This document shows positions 1-10,044 of a stretch of 64,000 nt of DNA, in pieces. The position numbers were made by a program, and so were the translations under genes. The notes under the pieces were generated by a model. That model saw only the letters and a program-made list of their open reading frames with translations, ran no database searches and was not told where the DNA came from. This DNA is from Bacteroidota bacterium. GTDB taxonomy: Bacteria; Bacteroidota; Ignavibacteria; SZUA-365. How positions within the stretch are numbered: the first letter of the stretch is position 1; each line of letters opens with the position of its first letter. The DNA lies in assembly GCA_023432805.1 (NCBI GenBank), contig JAEYUG010000033.1:1-64000 (forward strand), given 5' to 3'.

Positions 1-482
1 TGGTCGGGCAGCACCGCGGTGAGCAGCTCGGTCGCCTGTCCCTGCGTGCCACCCATGGGTTGGTGGATCATGATGCGCGCGTGCGGCAGCGCGATGCGCT
101 TCTTCGCCGCCCCGCCCGCCAGCAGCACCGCCGCCATGCTCGCGGCAAGACCGATACAGATCGTCGAGACGTCGGAGCGGATGTACTGCATGGTGTCGTA
201 GATCGCCATGCCTGCCGAGACACTGCCACCGGGCGAATTGATGTAGAGGAAGATGTCCTTTTCCGGATCCTCGGATTCGAGGAAAAGCAGCTGCGCGACG
301 ATCAGCGATGCGATGTGATCATCGATCGGCGTGCCGATGAAGACGATGCGCTCACGTAGCAGGCGCGAGAAGATATCCCACGAACGCTCGCCACGGCCCG
401 TCTGCTCGACCACGATGGGCACGAGCTGCGCGGCGGGCGTGCCGGCGATGCTTGAGAAATCATAGGGATTGATCAAAGACAT
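1..482 (-). CDS. clpP: ATP-dependent Clp protease proteolytic subunit ClpP (partial, C-terminus off window)
   Basis: Serine peptidase that forms the barrel of Clp proteases and degrades proteins unfolded by ClpX or ClpC. The gene runs off the left edge, so only about 160 residues are visible. Catalytic Ser115 (GLAASM) and His140 (IMIHQP) are present, as is the substrate-channel segment INSPGGSV (81-88); the third triad residue, Asp, lies outside the window. The usual GQAASMG around the serine reads GLAASMA here, a small deviation. The ATG has a good AAAGGA site 6 nt upstream. It lies 27 nt behind tig on the same strand, the common tig-clpP order. The family call is certain; activity cannot be judged from a fragment. 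Confidence 0.96.
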   Translation of the reverse strand, partial: MSLINPYDFSSIAGTPAAQLVPIVVEQTGRGERSWDIFSRLLRERIVFIGTPIDDHIASLIVAQLLFLESEDPEKDIFLYINSPGGSVSAGMAIYDTMQYIRSDVSTICIGLAASMAAVLLAGGAAKKRIALPHARIMIHQPMGGTQGQATELLTAVLPD

Positions 483-509
483 GCGACGTCCTTTCTGAAG
501 TGCGAAACG

Positions 510-1922
510 TTATTTCTCGTCGGAAGCCGGGGCAACCGCGTCATCGTGCGCGTGATCGTGGTCGTGGTCGTGCGCGTGATCATGGTCGTGGTCGTGCGCG
601 TGATCATGGTCATGGTCATGCACATCTGCGAACGGAGCGAGTGCAGTACCCGACACGTCCTGATCGTTGACCTCCTTGATGCTCGCATTCTCAAGAATGA
701 AGGCGATCAACTTGTCTTGCAGCAAGCGGCCACGGACATCGGGACTTTCCTTGTAGTACGGCAGCAGGCGGTCGATGTCGATGCCGAGCTGAGCGGCGCT
801 CTCACGCGCGTGCTGTTCGATGTCGGCATCCTCGACCGTGATCTTCTCCTGCTCGTAGATGCTCTCACGAATGAAGGCCCACTGTGCGAGACTCCGTGCC
901 TCATTCTCACGATACGTGCGGTACTCGGCCAGGTTGAATTCCTTCGGCAGTGGACGGCCCTGGAACTGACGCTTGAGATCCTCAACGAAATTGTCGAGCA
1001 CATCGTTCACGACGGCCATCGGTACGGCGAAGGGATTCTGCTTGACGATCTCCGTGATCGCCTCGTTCTCCAGACGCGTCTGGTAATGCTTGCGCCAGTC
1101 CTCTTCGAGCTTCGCGCGCACGAATGTGCGCAGCTCTGCCAGCGACGAGGCAGTATTGTCCGACACGGACTTGTAGAACGCCTCGTCCATTTCCGGGAGG
1201 ATCACACGCTCGATCTTCTTGACACTGATGCGCACGCGTTCGGTGGTCTCCTCCCCGTTCTGATCCTCCTCGGTGAACTCCACATCCTTGGTCTCGCCGC
1301 TCCGCATGTTATAGAGTTCGGCCTTGAGATCGCGATGTTCGCGCTCGCTGCGCAGATCGACCGCATAATTCTCGCGGAGTTTGCCGGTGACAGGCTCGCC
1401 GTTCTCATCGAGGAACTGCAGATCGCAGGTGACGATGAAATGCTCGTCGTCGGCGAAATCCGCCTCTTCGAGCGTGCGACGCTGTTCGCGCACACGGTCG
1501 ATGGATTCGTCGAGCTCCTCCTCGGTCACTTCATGCGTGAGCTTCTCGAGCTGGAGTCCCCTGTATCCCGTAGCCAGAACCTCCGGCATCGTCTCATAGC
1601 TGATCTTGACCGTCAGCTGCTCTCCCGGCTTGTAGTCGATGTCGTCGAGTACCGGCTGTCCGACGGGATTGATATTGCGTTCCTCGAGCGCCGTGCGGAA
1701 AAACTCGTTGGAGAGTTTCTCGAGCACCTGTGCTTCGATTGCGGGACCAAAACGCTTCTTGATGATCTGCAGGGGCACCTTGCCGCGGCGGAAGCCCGGC
1801 ATTGCGAGGTTGCGTCCCTCTTCGCGGTACGCCTTTTCAAAATGCGGTTCGAGATCCGGTGCCGCGACGATGATCTCGATCTGATGACTGACGTCGGTCT
1901 TCGAGTTGATGAGGACTTCCAA
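510..1922 (-). CDS. tig: Trigger factor, ribosome-associated chaperone and prolyl isomerase
   Basis: Binds the ribosome exit tunnel and shields nascent chains. The 470 residues show the ribosome-binding signature GFRRGKVP (43-50) in the N-terminal domain, an FKBP-like isomerase domain at roughly 155-245, and the helical C-terminal chaperone domain to about 430. The last 38 residues (433-470) are an unusual tail: three HDHDHDHA blocks with 13 histidines alternating with aspartate, then a short Ala/Pro/Ser/Asp end. Length without the tail is normal for the family. The tail could bind Ni, Zn or Co; that is inference. The gene precedes clpP and is followed upstream by tRNA-Leu. Confidence 0.96.
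   Translation of the reverse strand: MEVLINSKTDVSHQIEIIVAAPDLEPHFEKAYREEGRNLAMPGFRRGKVPLQIIKKRFGPAIEAQVLEKLSNEFFRTALEERNINPVGQPVLDDIDYKPGEQLTVKISYETMPEVLATGYRGLQLEKLTHEVTEEELDESIDRVREQRRTLEEADFADDEHFIVTCDLQFLDENGEPVTGKLRENYAVDLRSEREHRDLKAELYNMRSGETKDVEFTEEDQNGEETTERVRISVKKIERVILPEMDEAFYKSVSDNTASSLAELRTFVRAKLEEDWRKHYQTRLENEAITEIVKQNPFAVPMAVVNDVLDNFVEDLKRQFQGRPLPKEFNLAEYRTYRENEARSLAQWAFIRESIYEQEKITVEDADIEQHARESAAQLGIDIDRLLPYYKESPDVRGRLLQDKLIAFILENASIKEVNDQDVSGTALAPFADVHDHDHDHAHDHDHDHAHDHDHDHAHDDAVAPASDEK
550..621 (-). repeat. Three 24-bp tandem repeats coding the His/Asp tail of trigger factor
   Basis: Three adjacent 24-bp units (550-573, 574-597, 598-621) differ only at a few third positions. 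Each codes for His and Asp in alternation plus one Ala. In-frame tandem units like this can gain or lose copies by slippage, so tail length may vary between strains. Confidence 0.85.
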
Positions 1923-1955
1923 CGGTACTCCTGATGTTCATGCTGTGTGTTCGAG

Positions 1956-2037
<82 letters not shown>

Positions 2038-2074
2038 AGGACCTGCAGAAATTTGGCAACCTCCAAATTACCAC

Positions 2075-2102
2075 TCCCCCGCCTCGCTTCCAAGACGGGG
2101 GA
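2075..2102 (-). terminator. Possible terminator hairpin after the START-like gene
   Basis: TCCCCCG and CGGGGGA (7 bp) flank a 14-nt loop just downstream of the minus-strand gene ending at 2121. There is no clear U-tract, so this is a weak candidate that may separate that gene from tRNA-Leu. Confidence 0.35.
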
Positions 2103-2120
2103 TGCATGAACGACGATCCT

Positions 2121-2582
2121 TTAGCCGGCTGCGCCTTCGTCGGGGATGTCGGCTTCGACGAGCTGGGTGAGGAGGTGCAGGGATTCCTGCCAGCCGAGAT
2201 GGCAGGCTTCGGCAGGGATGACCGAGGGGATGCCCGCCTGCGTGATGTGCAGCTCGGTGCCGACGGAAACCTTCGTGAAGGTCACGGTCATTTCCATGGT
2301 GCCCGGCAGGTTCGGGTCGTCGAAGCGATCCACATAGCGCAGCAGCTCTCCGGGAACGAGTTCCAGATACTCGCCACCAAACGAGTGCGACGACCCGGTG
2401 CCGAAATTCGTGAATGACATCTTGTAGGTGCCGCCCACTCGTACATCCATGTGGTGCACCGCTCCGGTGAAGCCATGCGGTGGCATCCATTTCACAAGTG
2501 CATCGGCATCGGTGAAGGCGCGGTAGACGCGCTCGGGCGACGCGCGCAGAACGCGGTGCAGCATGATCGTGTATGTCGACAT
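2121..2582 (-). CDS. SRPBCC-fold protein of the AHSA1 (Aha1-like) family
   Basis: A 153-residue member of the START-like SRPBCC superfamily, AHSA1 branch: small hydrophobic-pocket proteins of mostly unknown ligand. Typical features are the opening V(L)RASPERVYRAFTDAD, the WMPPHGF segment, GGTYKMSF, and a C-terminal helix beginning GWQESLHLL. I chose the ATG at 2582, preceded by AGAAAGG, and not the longer in-frame start at 2645, because the extra 21 residues lie outside the conserved fold. It is transcribed divergently from katG across about 290 bp. Its biological role cannot be told from the sequence. Confidence 0.85.
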   Translation of the reverse strand: MSTYTIMLHRVLRASPERVYRAFTDADALVKWMPPHGFTGAVHHMDVRVGGTYKMSFTNFGTGSSHSFGGEYLELVPGELLRYVDRFDDPNLPGTMEMTVTFTKVSVGTELHITQAGIPSVIPAEACHLGWQESLHLLTQLVEADIPDEGAAG

Positions 2583-2872
2583 GACAGGGGACCTTTCTGA
2601 ACGTTGAAATTGTATGTGAGGGATTGTGGAAAATAACCGCATCACCCGGGTCCCGCAAGATGGTCATGCCGCAACAGCAATGGGGAAGCCTCCGGCCATC
2701 CGACACAACCTCGGCGCGCAGATGCATGCTGCATCCCGAAGCCGGGCACAAAAACGGGAACCTTTGTGTTATGGTGAACTGGACATATCCCGTCGCCACG
2801 CTTCCCCCCTGTGGCGCCGACATCACGCGCAACACATATCTCACTGTTCCATCATCAGAGGAGGGCACACCC

Positions 2873-5062
<2,190 letters not shown>

Positions 5063-5097
5063 CACCCCGCGCACCCATACGCATCATCCCATCACAG

Positions 5098-5127
5098 CAG
5101 CGGGATCCGGCTCTCCGGATCCCGCTG
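5098..5127 (+). terminator. Strong hairpin terminator after katG
   Basis: CAGCGGGATCCGG and its perfect complement (13 bp) enclose a CTCT loop 35 bp after the katG stop. T-rich sequence (TTGCTTGGTT) follows. Placed between convergent katG and abiEii, it could serve both strands. Confidence 0.85.
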
Positions 5128-5187
5128 TTGCTTGGTTGCCTGCATGGAGCATTTCCGAAGCGATGAGACTGCCCACATGCAGTCGTC

Positions 5188-5976
5188 CTACACAAACACG
5201 AGCAGCTTCTCCCTTACTGATCTGCTTGCGAGTTCTGCATCATACGTGATGCCAGGCCGAAGCAGTGGTGCCATGTCACTGAGAAATCCTGGGTGGCCCA
5301 TTTTCTTCTCGAGATTGCTGGAGAGTACCTCACCAGTGACATGGTCGTGCTCTTCACCCAGATAGGCATGAAACACACGCGCGATTTCCCCGGGATGAAT
5401 GGAATGTTGTTGGAGTCCCAGCCAGAGATCAAAGAGATCGCGTCCCTTCCTCCGCTGATACAAGGCGCGCAGCTTGGTACCGAGAAGCTCTTCGAGGGTG
5501 AATGTGCGAATCATGACCGCTGCACTGAACCATCGAGAATCCACAGCGAATGAGCGCAGTATGTAGTTGTGAACAGATGCATGTTCCCTGGTGTTGATCT
5601 CAATCTTAAGCTTCAGCACGAGCACAGGCGCAAACTCCGACATGGTGCGATACACCAATTTGACGGCATTTGATTTATGCTCGCGGACCGGTGTGCCAAG
5701 CCATGGATCAAGACAATGACGCAAATCGTCCAGAATGCTTCCGATCGGTGCTGCCATTGTCTGCACCAGATCGATATCCTCTGAATAGCGCGATGGCGGA
5801 TTCAGATAGAGCTTGTGAAGAGCAGTTCCACCACGCATGGCCAACTGATCGGCGAGTGCCTGGTTCCCAAAGATCTCAGCCATCGCGCGGGAGATGATCA
5901 AATCCTGCTCGACCTGGGCGTTTGTGGACCATGGATGCTGTTGCCTCCATGCGAGGATGTCAGCCTGAGGTATCAT
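5188..5976 (-). CDS. abiEii: AbiEii-type nucleotidyltransferase toxin
   Basis: Toxin of an AbiE (type IV) toxin-antitoxin / abortive-infection pair. The 262-residue protein has the DUF1814 nucleotidyltransferase motifs: RGGTALHK (48-55, GG-T motif) and SEDIDL (65-70, acidic catalytic pair), then the later conserved block KLRALYQRRKGRDLFDLW. All active-site elements I expect are intact, so the toxin looks functional. It follows abiEi with a 4-nt ATGA overlap, giving coupled antitoxin-first expression. The family modifies RNA or tRNA ends with nucleotides; the substrate of this copy is unknown. It is convergent with katG. Confidence 0.9.
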   Translation of the reverse strand: MIPQADILAWRQQHPWSTNAQVEQDLIISRAMAEIFGNQALADQLAMRGGTALHKLYLNPPSRYSEDIDLVQTMAAPIGSILDDLRHCLDPWLGTPVREHKSNAVKLVYRTMSEFAPVLVLKLKIEINTREHASVHNYILRSFAVDSRWFSAAVMIRTFTLEELLGTKLRALYQRRKGRDLFDLWLGLQQHSIHPGEIARVFHAYLGEEHDHVTGEVLSSNLEKKMGHPGFLSDMAPLLRPGITYDAELASRSVREKLLVFV

Positions 5977-6770
5977 GCTTCGCTCTCGGGATTGCTGTTG
6001 ACGATCACATGCCAGCGCCGATCAGAGGAATACCCTCGAGCAGGTTCCCTGACATCCAGCCTCGTCCTGTAGACCTTTCGGCCGCGCAGCCAATCATGCA
6101 TTCCACGCAGAAGTGCGGGATCTGCGATCTGCTCCAGGAGCCACCCCGCGCGTTGCACAATGCTGATATCAGGTTCATGGCGGGCAGCATCGAGAAGATC
6201 GTCACTCGTCATGGTCGCACACAATTCATCGAGCACGGTCAGCACTGCGTCGAGACCTCCGATCGTCGAAGCGAATCTTATACAGTCCATGACCGTGGCA
6301 CCGCGCGTCGAAACGGGTATCCACCCCGAGAAACCCCTGACGCTCTCGATCTGCGTCTGTTCGCATGCAACTTTGCGGAAAAAGCGGATTCTGAGCACCG
6401 GCGTACGAACGGGACGGATGGTCGTGGGTACGACGACGTGGTGTTCCTGTGGCTGCTGATGCCCCGCCCCGTGCAGTGCTGCCGCTGACAGCACGCCGAC
6501 GTAATAGGGAACGCCCAGAAAACGCATCAAGTCTTCGATGTACCAGTCCAGAGGGATCATGCCACTGGATCGGTACTCCAGAGGAGTGATCGCATAGAAT
6601 CCACGCCGAAGCCTGTGAATCCTGCCGTTGCGATGCAGACGCTGCAGTGCCTTGGTCAACGACTCGGGTGCCAACCCGAGCACGGATTCCACTTCGTTAC
6701 GTGTGAACGAGTATCGCGCGCCCTGCTGAAGAGCATCGACATAGTCTGCGAGTGATTGCGTGCCTTTCAT
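5973..6770 (-). CDS. abiEi: AbiEi-type antitoxin and autorepressor
   Basis: Antitoxin partner of AbiEii, 265 residues from the ATG at 6770. The N-terminal third is a winged helix (SFTRNEVESVLGL, then LRRGFYAITPLEY, where the RGxY wing is typical). The rest matches AbiEi C-terminal domains (SAAALHGAGHQQPQEHHVVVP; G(F)SGW; STRGATVMDC). In the family the N-terminus binds operator inverted repeats and the C-terminus neutralises the toxin. A TTG at 6788 would add six residues but lies inside the proposed operator, so I reject it. GGAG sits very close to the ATG. Confidence 0.88.
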   Translation of the reverse strand: MKGTQSLADYVDALQQGARYSFTRNEVESVLGLAPESLTKALQRLHRNGRIHRLRRGFYAITPLEYRSSGMIPLDWYIEDLMRFLGVPYYVGVLSAAALHGAGHQQPQEHHVVVPTTIRPVRTPVLRIRFFRKVACEQTQIESVRGFSGWIPVSTRGATVMDCIRFASTIGGLDAVLTVLDELCATMTSDDLLDAARHEPDISIVQRAGWLLEQIADPALLRGMHDWLRGRKVYRTRLDVREPARGYSSDRRWHVIVNSNPESEA

Positions 6771-6786
6771 GCTCCAAAAATAGCAC

Positions 6787-6809
6787 AAGTGGACGTATTA
6801 AGTCCACTT
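6787..6809 (-). promoter_or_regulatory. Candidate AbiEi operator (inverted repeat)
   Basis: Perfect 8-bp arms AAGTGGAC and GTCCACTT are separated by 7 bp, 17-39 nt upstream of the abiEi ATG in an A/T-rich stretch. This is the position and form of the autoregulatory repeats known for AbiE loci. The -10 and -35 boxes are not clear, though TTTATA and TAATAC lie nearby on the minus strand. Confidence 0.6.
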
Positions 6810-6851
6810 ATGAAACTATAAACTTCCAATCAGATTTCTACACATTCGCCG

Positions 6852-7595
6852 TTATTTGCGGAGGGCGGCCTTGGAGAAGAGGGATTCGGGGATGGACTGG
6901 TCGAAGGCGATGTCGGTGATGCGGAATTCGGTGCCGTCGCCGTCCTTGAGCATGTCTCTGAACACGGCCACCATCGGAAACCACCTGGCGCCGATGCGGC
7001 GTACGTCGCTGTACTCGGTCTTCTTGAGCAGCTGTCCGCTGCGCGCGGAAAGTTCCTCCTTCAACGGCACGAGCCGCTCGCGATCGATCCACATGGTGCG
7101 ACGCTGGTACGCGACGTCGGGCACCTTCGCCGTGAGCGCGAGCACCCAGCACGCACGCTCGTCGACGGTGGCTTCCCCCGTGAGCTCGGCGTCGTAGACC
7201 TCGGTCAGCTTGCGGTCTTCCATCATGTCCTCATAGGAGAGATCCGACCCCATCACCGACTGCCGCAGCATGTGTCCCGAAATCTGAATCGTGCGGTCGG
7301 TCGCGGGGGTGTAGATCCAGAGCTGTCCCTCGAGCTTGAGCATCTTCGTGCCCTTCTCGCGCGCGGGCGAGAGGTACTCGGTCAGCGCGCGGGTCGAGCC
7401 TTCGGACCAGGATTTCGCGGTGACGGTGCGGTCCCCGCGGCGGGTGTGGATCACCATCGTCGCGGTGTGCACGCGGTTGCGCGAGGAGAGGTTGCGCTCG
7501 ACGCGCGCGAGGATGTCGTCGGCCGTGGGCTTCTGCGCAACGGCCGGGGGTGCCAGCAGCGCAAGCACGAGCAGAACGAGAAGGGGACGCATCAT
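6852..7595 (-). CDS. LolA-like periplasmic carrier ('outer membrane lipoprotein-sorting protein')
   Basis: A 247-residue exported protein with signal peptide (LLVLLVLALLAPPAVAQ, cut after about residue 21) and the LolA-like beta-fold. Family hallmarks are DDILARVERN near the N-terminus, MVIHTRRGDRTVTAKSWSEG, the EKGTKMLKLEGQLWIYTPATDR block and MWIDRERLVPLKEEL. Members carry lipid-like cargo or lipoproteins across the periplasm; the cargo here is unknown. It is the last gene of a five-gene minus-strand cassette and overlaps the permease upstream by 4 nt (ATGA), so it is probably the soluble carrier fed by that ABC transporter. Confidence 0.85.
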   Translation of the reverse strand: MMRPLLVLLVLALLAPPAVAQKPTADDILARVERNLSSRNRVHTATMVIHTRRGDRTVTAKSWSEGSTRALTEYLSPAREKGTKMLKLEGQLWIYTPATDRTIQISGHMLRQSVMGSDLSYEDMMEDRKLTEVYDAELTGEATVDERACWVLALTAKVPDVAYQRRTMWIDRERLVPLKEELSARSGQLLKKTEYSDVRRIGARWFPMVAVFRDMLKDGDGTEFRITDIAFDQSIPESLFSKAALRK

Positions 7596-8863
7596 ACTTC
7601 GAGCTCCTTGAACAGGGTGGCGGTGCTGCGGCGGAAGATTCCGATGCCCGAGAGCATCGTGCCGACCACCATCGAGAGCACGCCGGGAATGAAGCCGATC
7701 ACGTAGGTGCGCGGCGCGATCTCGGCGCGGTAGACCGTGGGAAGCATCATCGTCGTGCTCTTCATCATGCCGCTGAAATCGAGGCCGTACTCCTGCAGGT
7801 ACCACAGGCAGGCGAGGCCGACGAGCGTGCCGGCAACCGATCCGATCACGCCGATGAGCAGGGACTCGAGCACGAGGCTTCCAAACAGGTGCCGCGCATC
7901 CTCGCCGAGCGCGAGCCGCACGCCGAACTCGGCATGGCGACGCAGTCCTCCCAGCAATCCCGTGTTCCAGAGAATGACCGACATGATGAGAATGAAGATG
8001 GCGGTGAGGATGGAATCGAGACTCTCCATGTAGTCGATGAGTCCGGCGAGCTGCTGCTGATCCTTGAGCGGAAGCATCACGGGCGCGAATGCGTCGGTCG
8101 TGTCGGTGCGTGCGTTGAATGCGGCGGCGAGCTGTGCGGCACGCGGGTGATCGTACATGCTGCCGGCGAAATAGCCGAGCACCTCGCTCGACGCGCCCTG
8201 CATGTCGAGCGCGTCCTGCGCGTCGGCAAGGTCGATGATCACACCGCCGCGGTCGAGCGCCGTTGCACCGAAGCGCACCGTGCCCGCCACACGGCACTGC
8301 CAGAAGGCCATGGACCCGTACATCGTGCTGGAGAACAGCGTGAGGTCGTCACCGGGCCGGACGCCGAGCTGTGTTGCGAACTCCTCGCTGAGCAGTGCCT
8401 CACCGCGGGCAGCGGGCAGACGGCCGCGCACGATGGAACGGGCGAGCGCCAGACGCCGGGGTTCGGTGGTACGGGCGCCGAGCAGGTCGATGGCGAGGCC
8501 GGCGAAGGGACCCTGCCGCTTCGTCTCGCCGTGCTCGTCGGCCACGTCGGCGAGTCCGCCGAAGCGGATGCGCCGCACCCACTCCATGTCGGGATGCTCG
8601 CGCGCAAGCTCGCGCAGCAGCGCGTCGGTCTCGAGCAATGCGAGATCGTTCGGCAGCTGAGCCTCGTTTTCTTCGTAGGCACGCGTGACCACGCGCACAT
8701 GTCCCGTGCTGAAGCGCGCGCTGAGATCGACCATGTCGCCGAAGATCCCGTCGATCCATCCGCTGGCCGCAACGGTCAGGAAGACGCCGATGCCGACGAT
8801 GACGAGGGGAAACATGCTGCGCGTGCGGTCGCGCAAGACGCCGAGCAGAAGGAAGCGGATCAT
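7592..8863 (-). CDS. FtsX/MacB-type ABC transporter permease (second of two)
   Basis: A 423-residue permease with one N-terminal membrane helix (FPLVIVGIGVFLTVAASGW), a periplasmic domain of about 230 residues, and three C-terminal helices beginning ILTAIFILIMSVILW. This is the LolC/E and MacB topology for moving substrates out of the outer leaflet without passing them through a channel. Start ATG at 8863. It overlaps both neighbours by 4 nt (7592-7595 and 8860-8863), so the two permeases, the carrier and the ATPase are translated as one unit and probably form a heterodimeric transporter. Confidence 0.88.
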   Translation of the reverse strand: MIRFLLLGVLRDRTRSMFPLVIVGIGVFLTVAASGWIDGIFGDMVDLSARFSTGHVRVVTRAYEENEAQLPNDLALLETDALLRELAREHPDMEWVRRIRFGGLADVADEHGETKRQGPFAGLAIDLLGARTTEPRRLALARSIVRGRLPAARGEALLSEEFATQLGVRPGDDLTLFSSTMYGSMAFWQCRVAGTVRFGATALDRGGVIIDLADAQDALDMQGASSEVLGYFAGSMYDHPRAAQLAAAFNARTDTTDAFAPVMLPLKDQQQLAGLIDYMESLDSILTAIFILIMSVILWNTGLLGGLRRHAEFGVRLALGEDARHLFGSLVLESLLIGVIGSVAGTLVGLACLWYLQEYGLDFSGMMKSTTMMLPTVYRAEIAPRTYVIGFIPGVLSMVVGTMLSGIGIFRRSTATLFKELEV

Positions 8864-10044
8864 CGCATCCTCCCGCGCAAGGCGTCGGTGGGCTGCATGT
8901 GCGCGATGCGTCGCGCGGGCAGGAAGCTGACGATGGTCGCAGCGACGAAGATGAGCACGATCGTGGCGCCGACGAGTCCGGCACTGAAGGCGGGATAGAT
9001 GCGCGCCGCGCCGGCGATGCCCGTGTTCTCGAAGGATCCCCCCACCCCGAATCCCACGGTGGCGAGATACCACAGCAGCGGCACGCCGTAGATTGCGCCC
9101 GCGAACGCGGCGAGAATACTGTGCGCTCCCCCTTCGAGCGTGAAGAGACCGACCACCTGCCAGCGCGTCATCCCGAGGGCGACGTAGGTGCCGATTTCGC
9201 GCTGGCGGCGGAAGATGGAGAGCACCTGCGTGTCGAAGAGGGCGAGCAGGGCCATGAGCAGGAGGATCGAGTACATCACTGCGGATCCGATGCGCTTGGC
9301 CTCGATGATGTCGGTCAGATCCTGCAGCAGCATGTCGGCAGTCTTGAAATGCCATCCCGCCGGCGCGGCGGCGAGTTGCACAGCGGCATCGGGTGCGGCG
9401 ACGACCAGCGTGGCCTCGTCCTCGAGACCGGTCATGGCCCGCAGGCGTTCGAGCGGCACCCAGATCTGTCCGACATCCACACTCGGCACATCCACATCGA
9501 AGATGCCGGCGACCAGCGCCTCGCAGGCGTCGAAGGCGCCGTTGCGGTCGCGCCACCGCACGAGCACGACGTCGTGCAGCGCGAGTCCCGCGCTCCCGGC
9601 CATGCGCCGGCCGATCAGTACGGGCAGCGCGTCGCCTTCGCACGCGGTGTCGAGCACGGCGGTGGGGAGCGCCACGACGCGCTGGGCGGGATCGATGCCG
9701 CGCAGCAGTGCGGACTGCATGCGTCCGCCGGGATAGATCGTGCCCTGCACGATGAGCACGGGTGAGAGGCTTCCGCTGGTGGCACCGCGCGCCAGCGCGG
9801 GCGGGAGCGGGGCGTGCGCATGGACGAGGGTGAAGGGATCGTACGGGTCGTAGGATTCCTGCCAGTACTGTCCCGCACCGACTTCCCAGGCGATGGTCTC
9901 GCGGCGGGCCTGCTGATTCCATCCCTCGATCAGGCCGTTGTAGAAGATGATCACGACGTAGCTGAACGAGAGTGCGAGCACGTTGAGCCAGGTGCGGAGT
10001 CCCGCGCCGACGAGATTCGCGAAGGCGACTCTAAGGGCGAGCAT
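8860..10044 (-). CDS. FtsX/MacB-type ABC transporter permease (first of two)
   Basis: A 394-residue partner permease with an N-terminal helix at about 17-40 (LNVLALSFSYVVIIFYNGLI), a periplasmic domain, and C-terminal helices around MYSILLLMALLALFDTQVLS, FTLEGGAHSILAAFAGAIYG and LVGATIVLIFVAATIVS. It ends with FLPARRIAHMQPTDALRG, the cytoplasmic A-x-R-x-x-P-x-x-A-L-R end typical of FtsX-family permeases. Overlaps the ATPase gene by 14 nt. The second copy differs clearly in sequence, which suggests a LolC/LolE-like heterodimer and not a recent duplication. Confidence 0.88.
   Translation of the reverse strand: MLALRVAFANLVGAGLRTWLNVLALSFSYVVIIFYNGLIEGWNQQARRETIAWEVGAGQYWQESYDPYDPFTLVHAHAPLPPALARGATSGSLSPVLIVQGTIYPGGRMQSALLRGIDPAQRVVALPTAVLDTACEGDALPVLIGRRMAGSAGLALHDVVLVRWRDRNGAFDACEALVAGIFDVDVPSVDVGQIWVPLERLRAMTGLEDEATLVVAAPDAAVQLAAAPAGWHFKTADMLLQDLTDIIEAKRIGSAVMYSILLLMALLALFDTQVLSIFRRQREIGTYVALGMTRWQVVGLFTLEGGAHSILAAFAGAIYGVPLLWYLATVGFGVGGSFENTGIAGAARIYPAFSAGLVGATIVLIFVAATIVSFLPARRIAHMQPTDALRGRMR

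Noticed and set aside
546..1934. Long open frame on the plus strand opposite tig
   Set aside because: It mirrors trigger factor codons in G+C-rich DNA; the product resembles nothing and has no ribosome site.
2721..2735. Short inverted repeat GATGCA-TGC-TGCATC upstream of katG
   Set aside because: Only 6-bp arms with no known regulator match; likely chance, though an operator cannot be excluded.
2624..2872. Upstream extension of katG by 83 codons
   Set aside because: The extra residues are not KatG-like and the strong AGAGGAGG site precedes the inner ATG.
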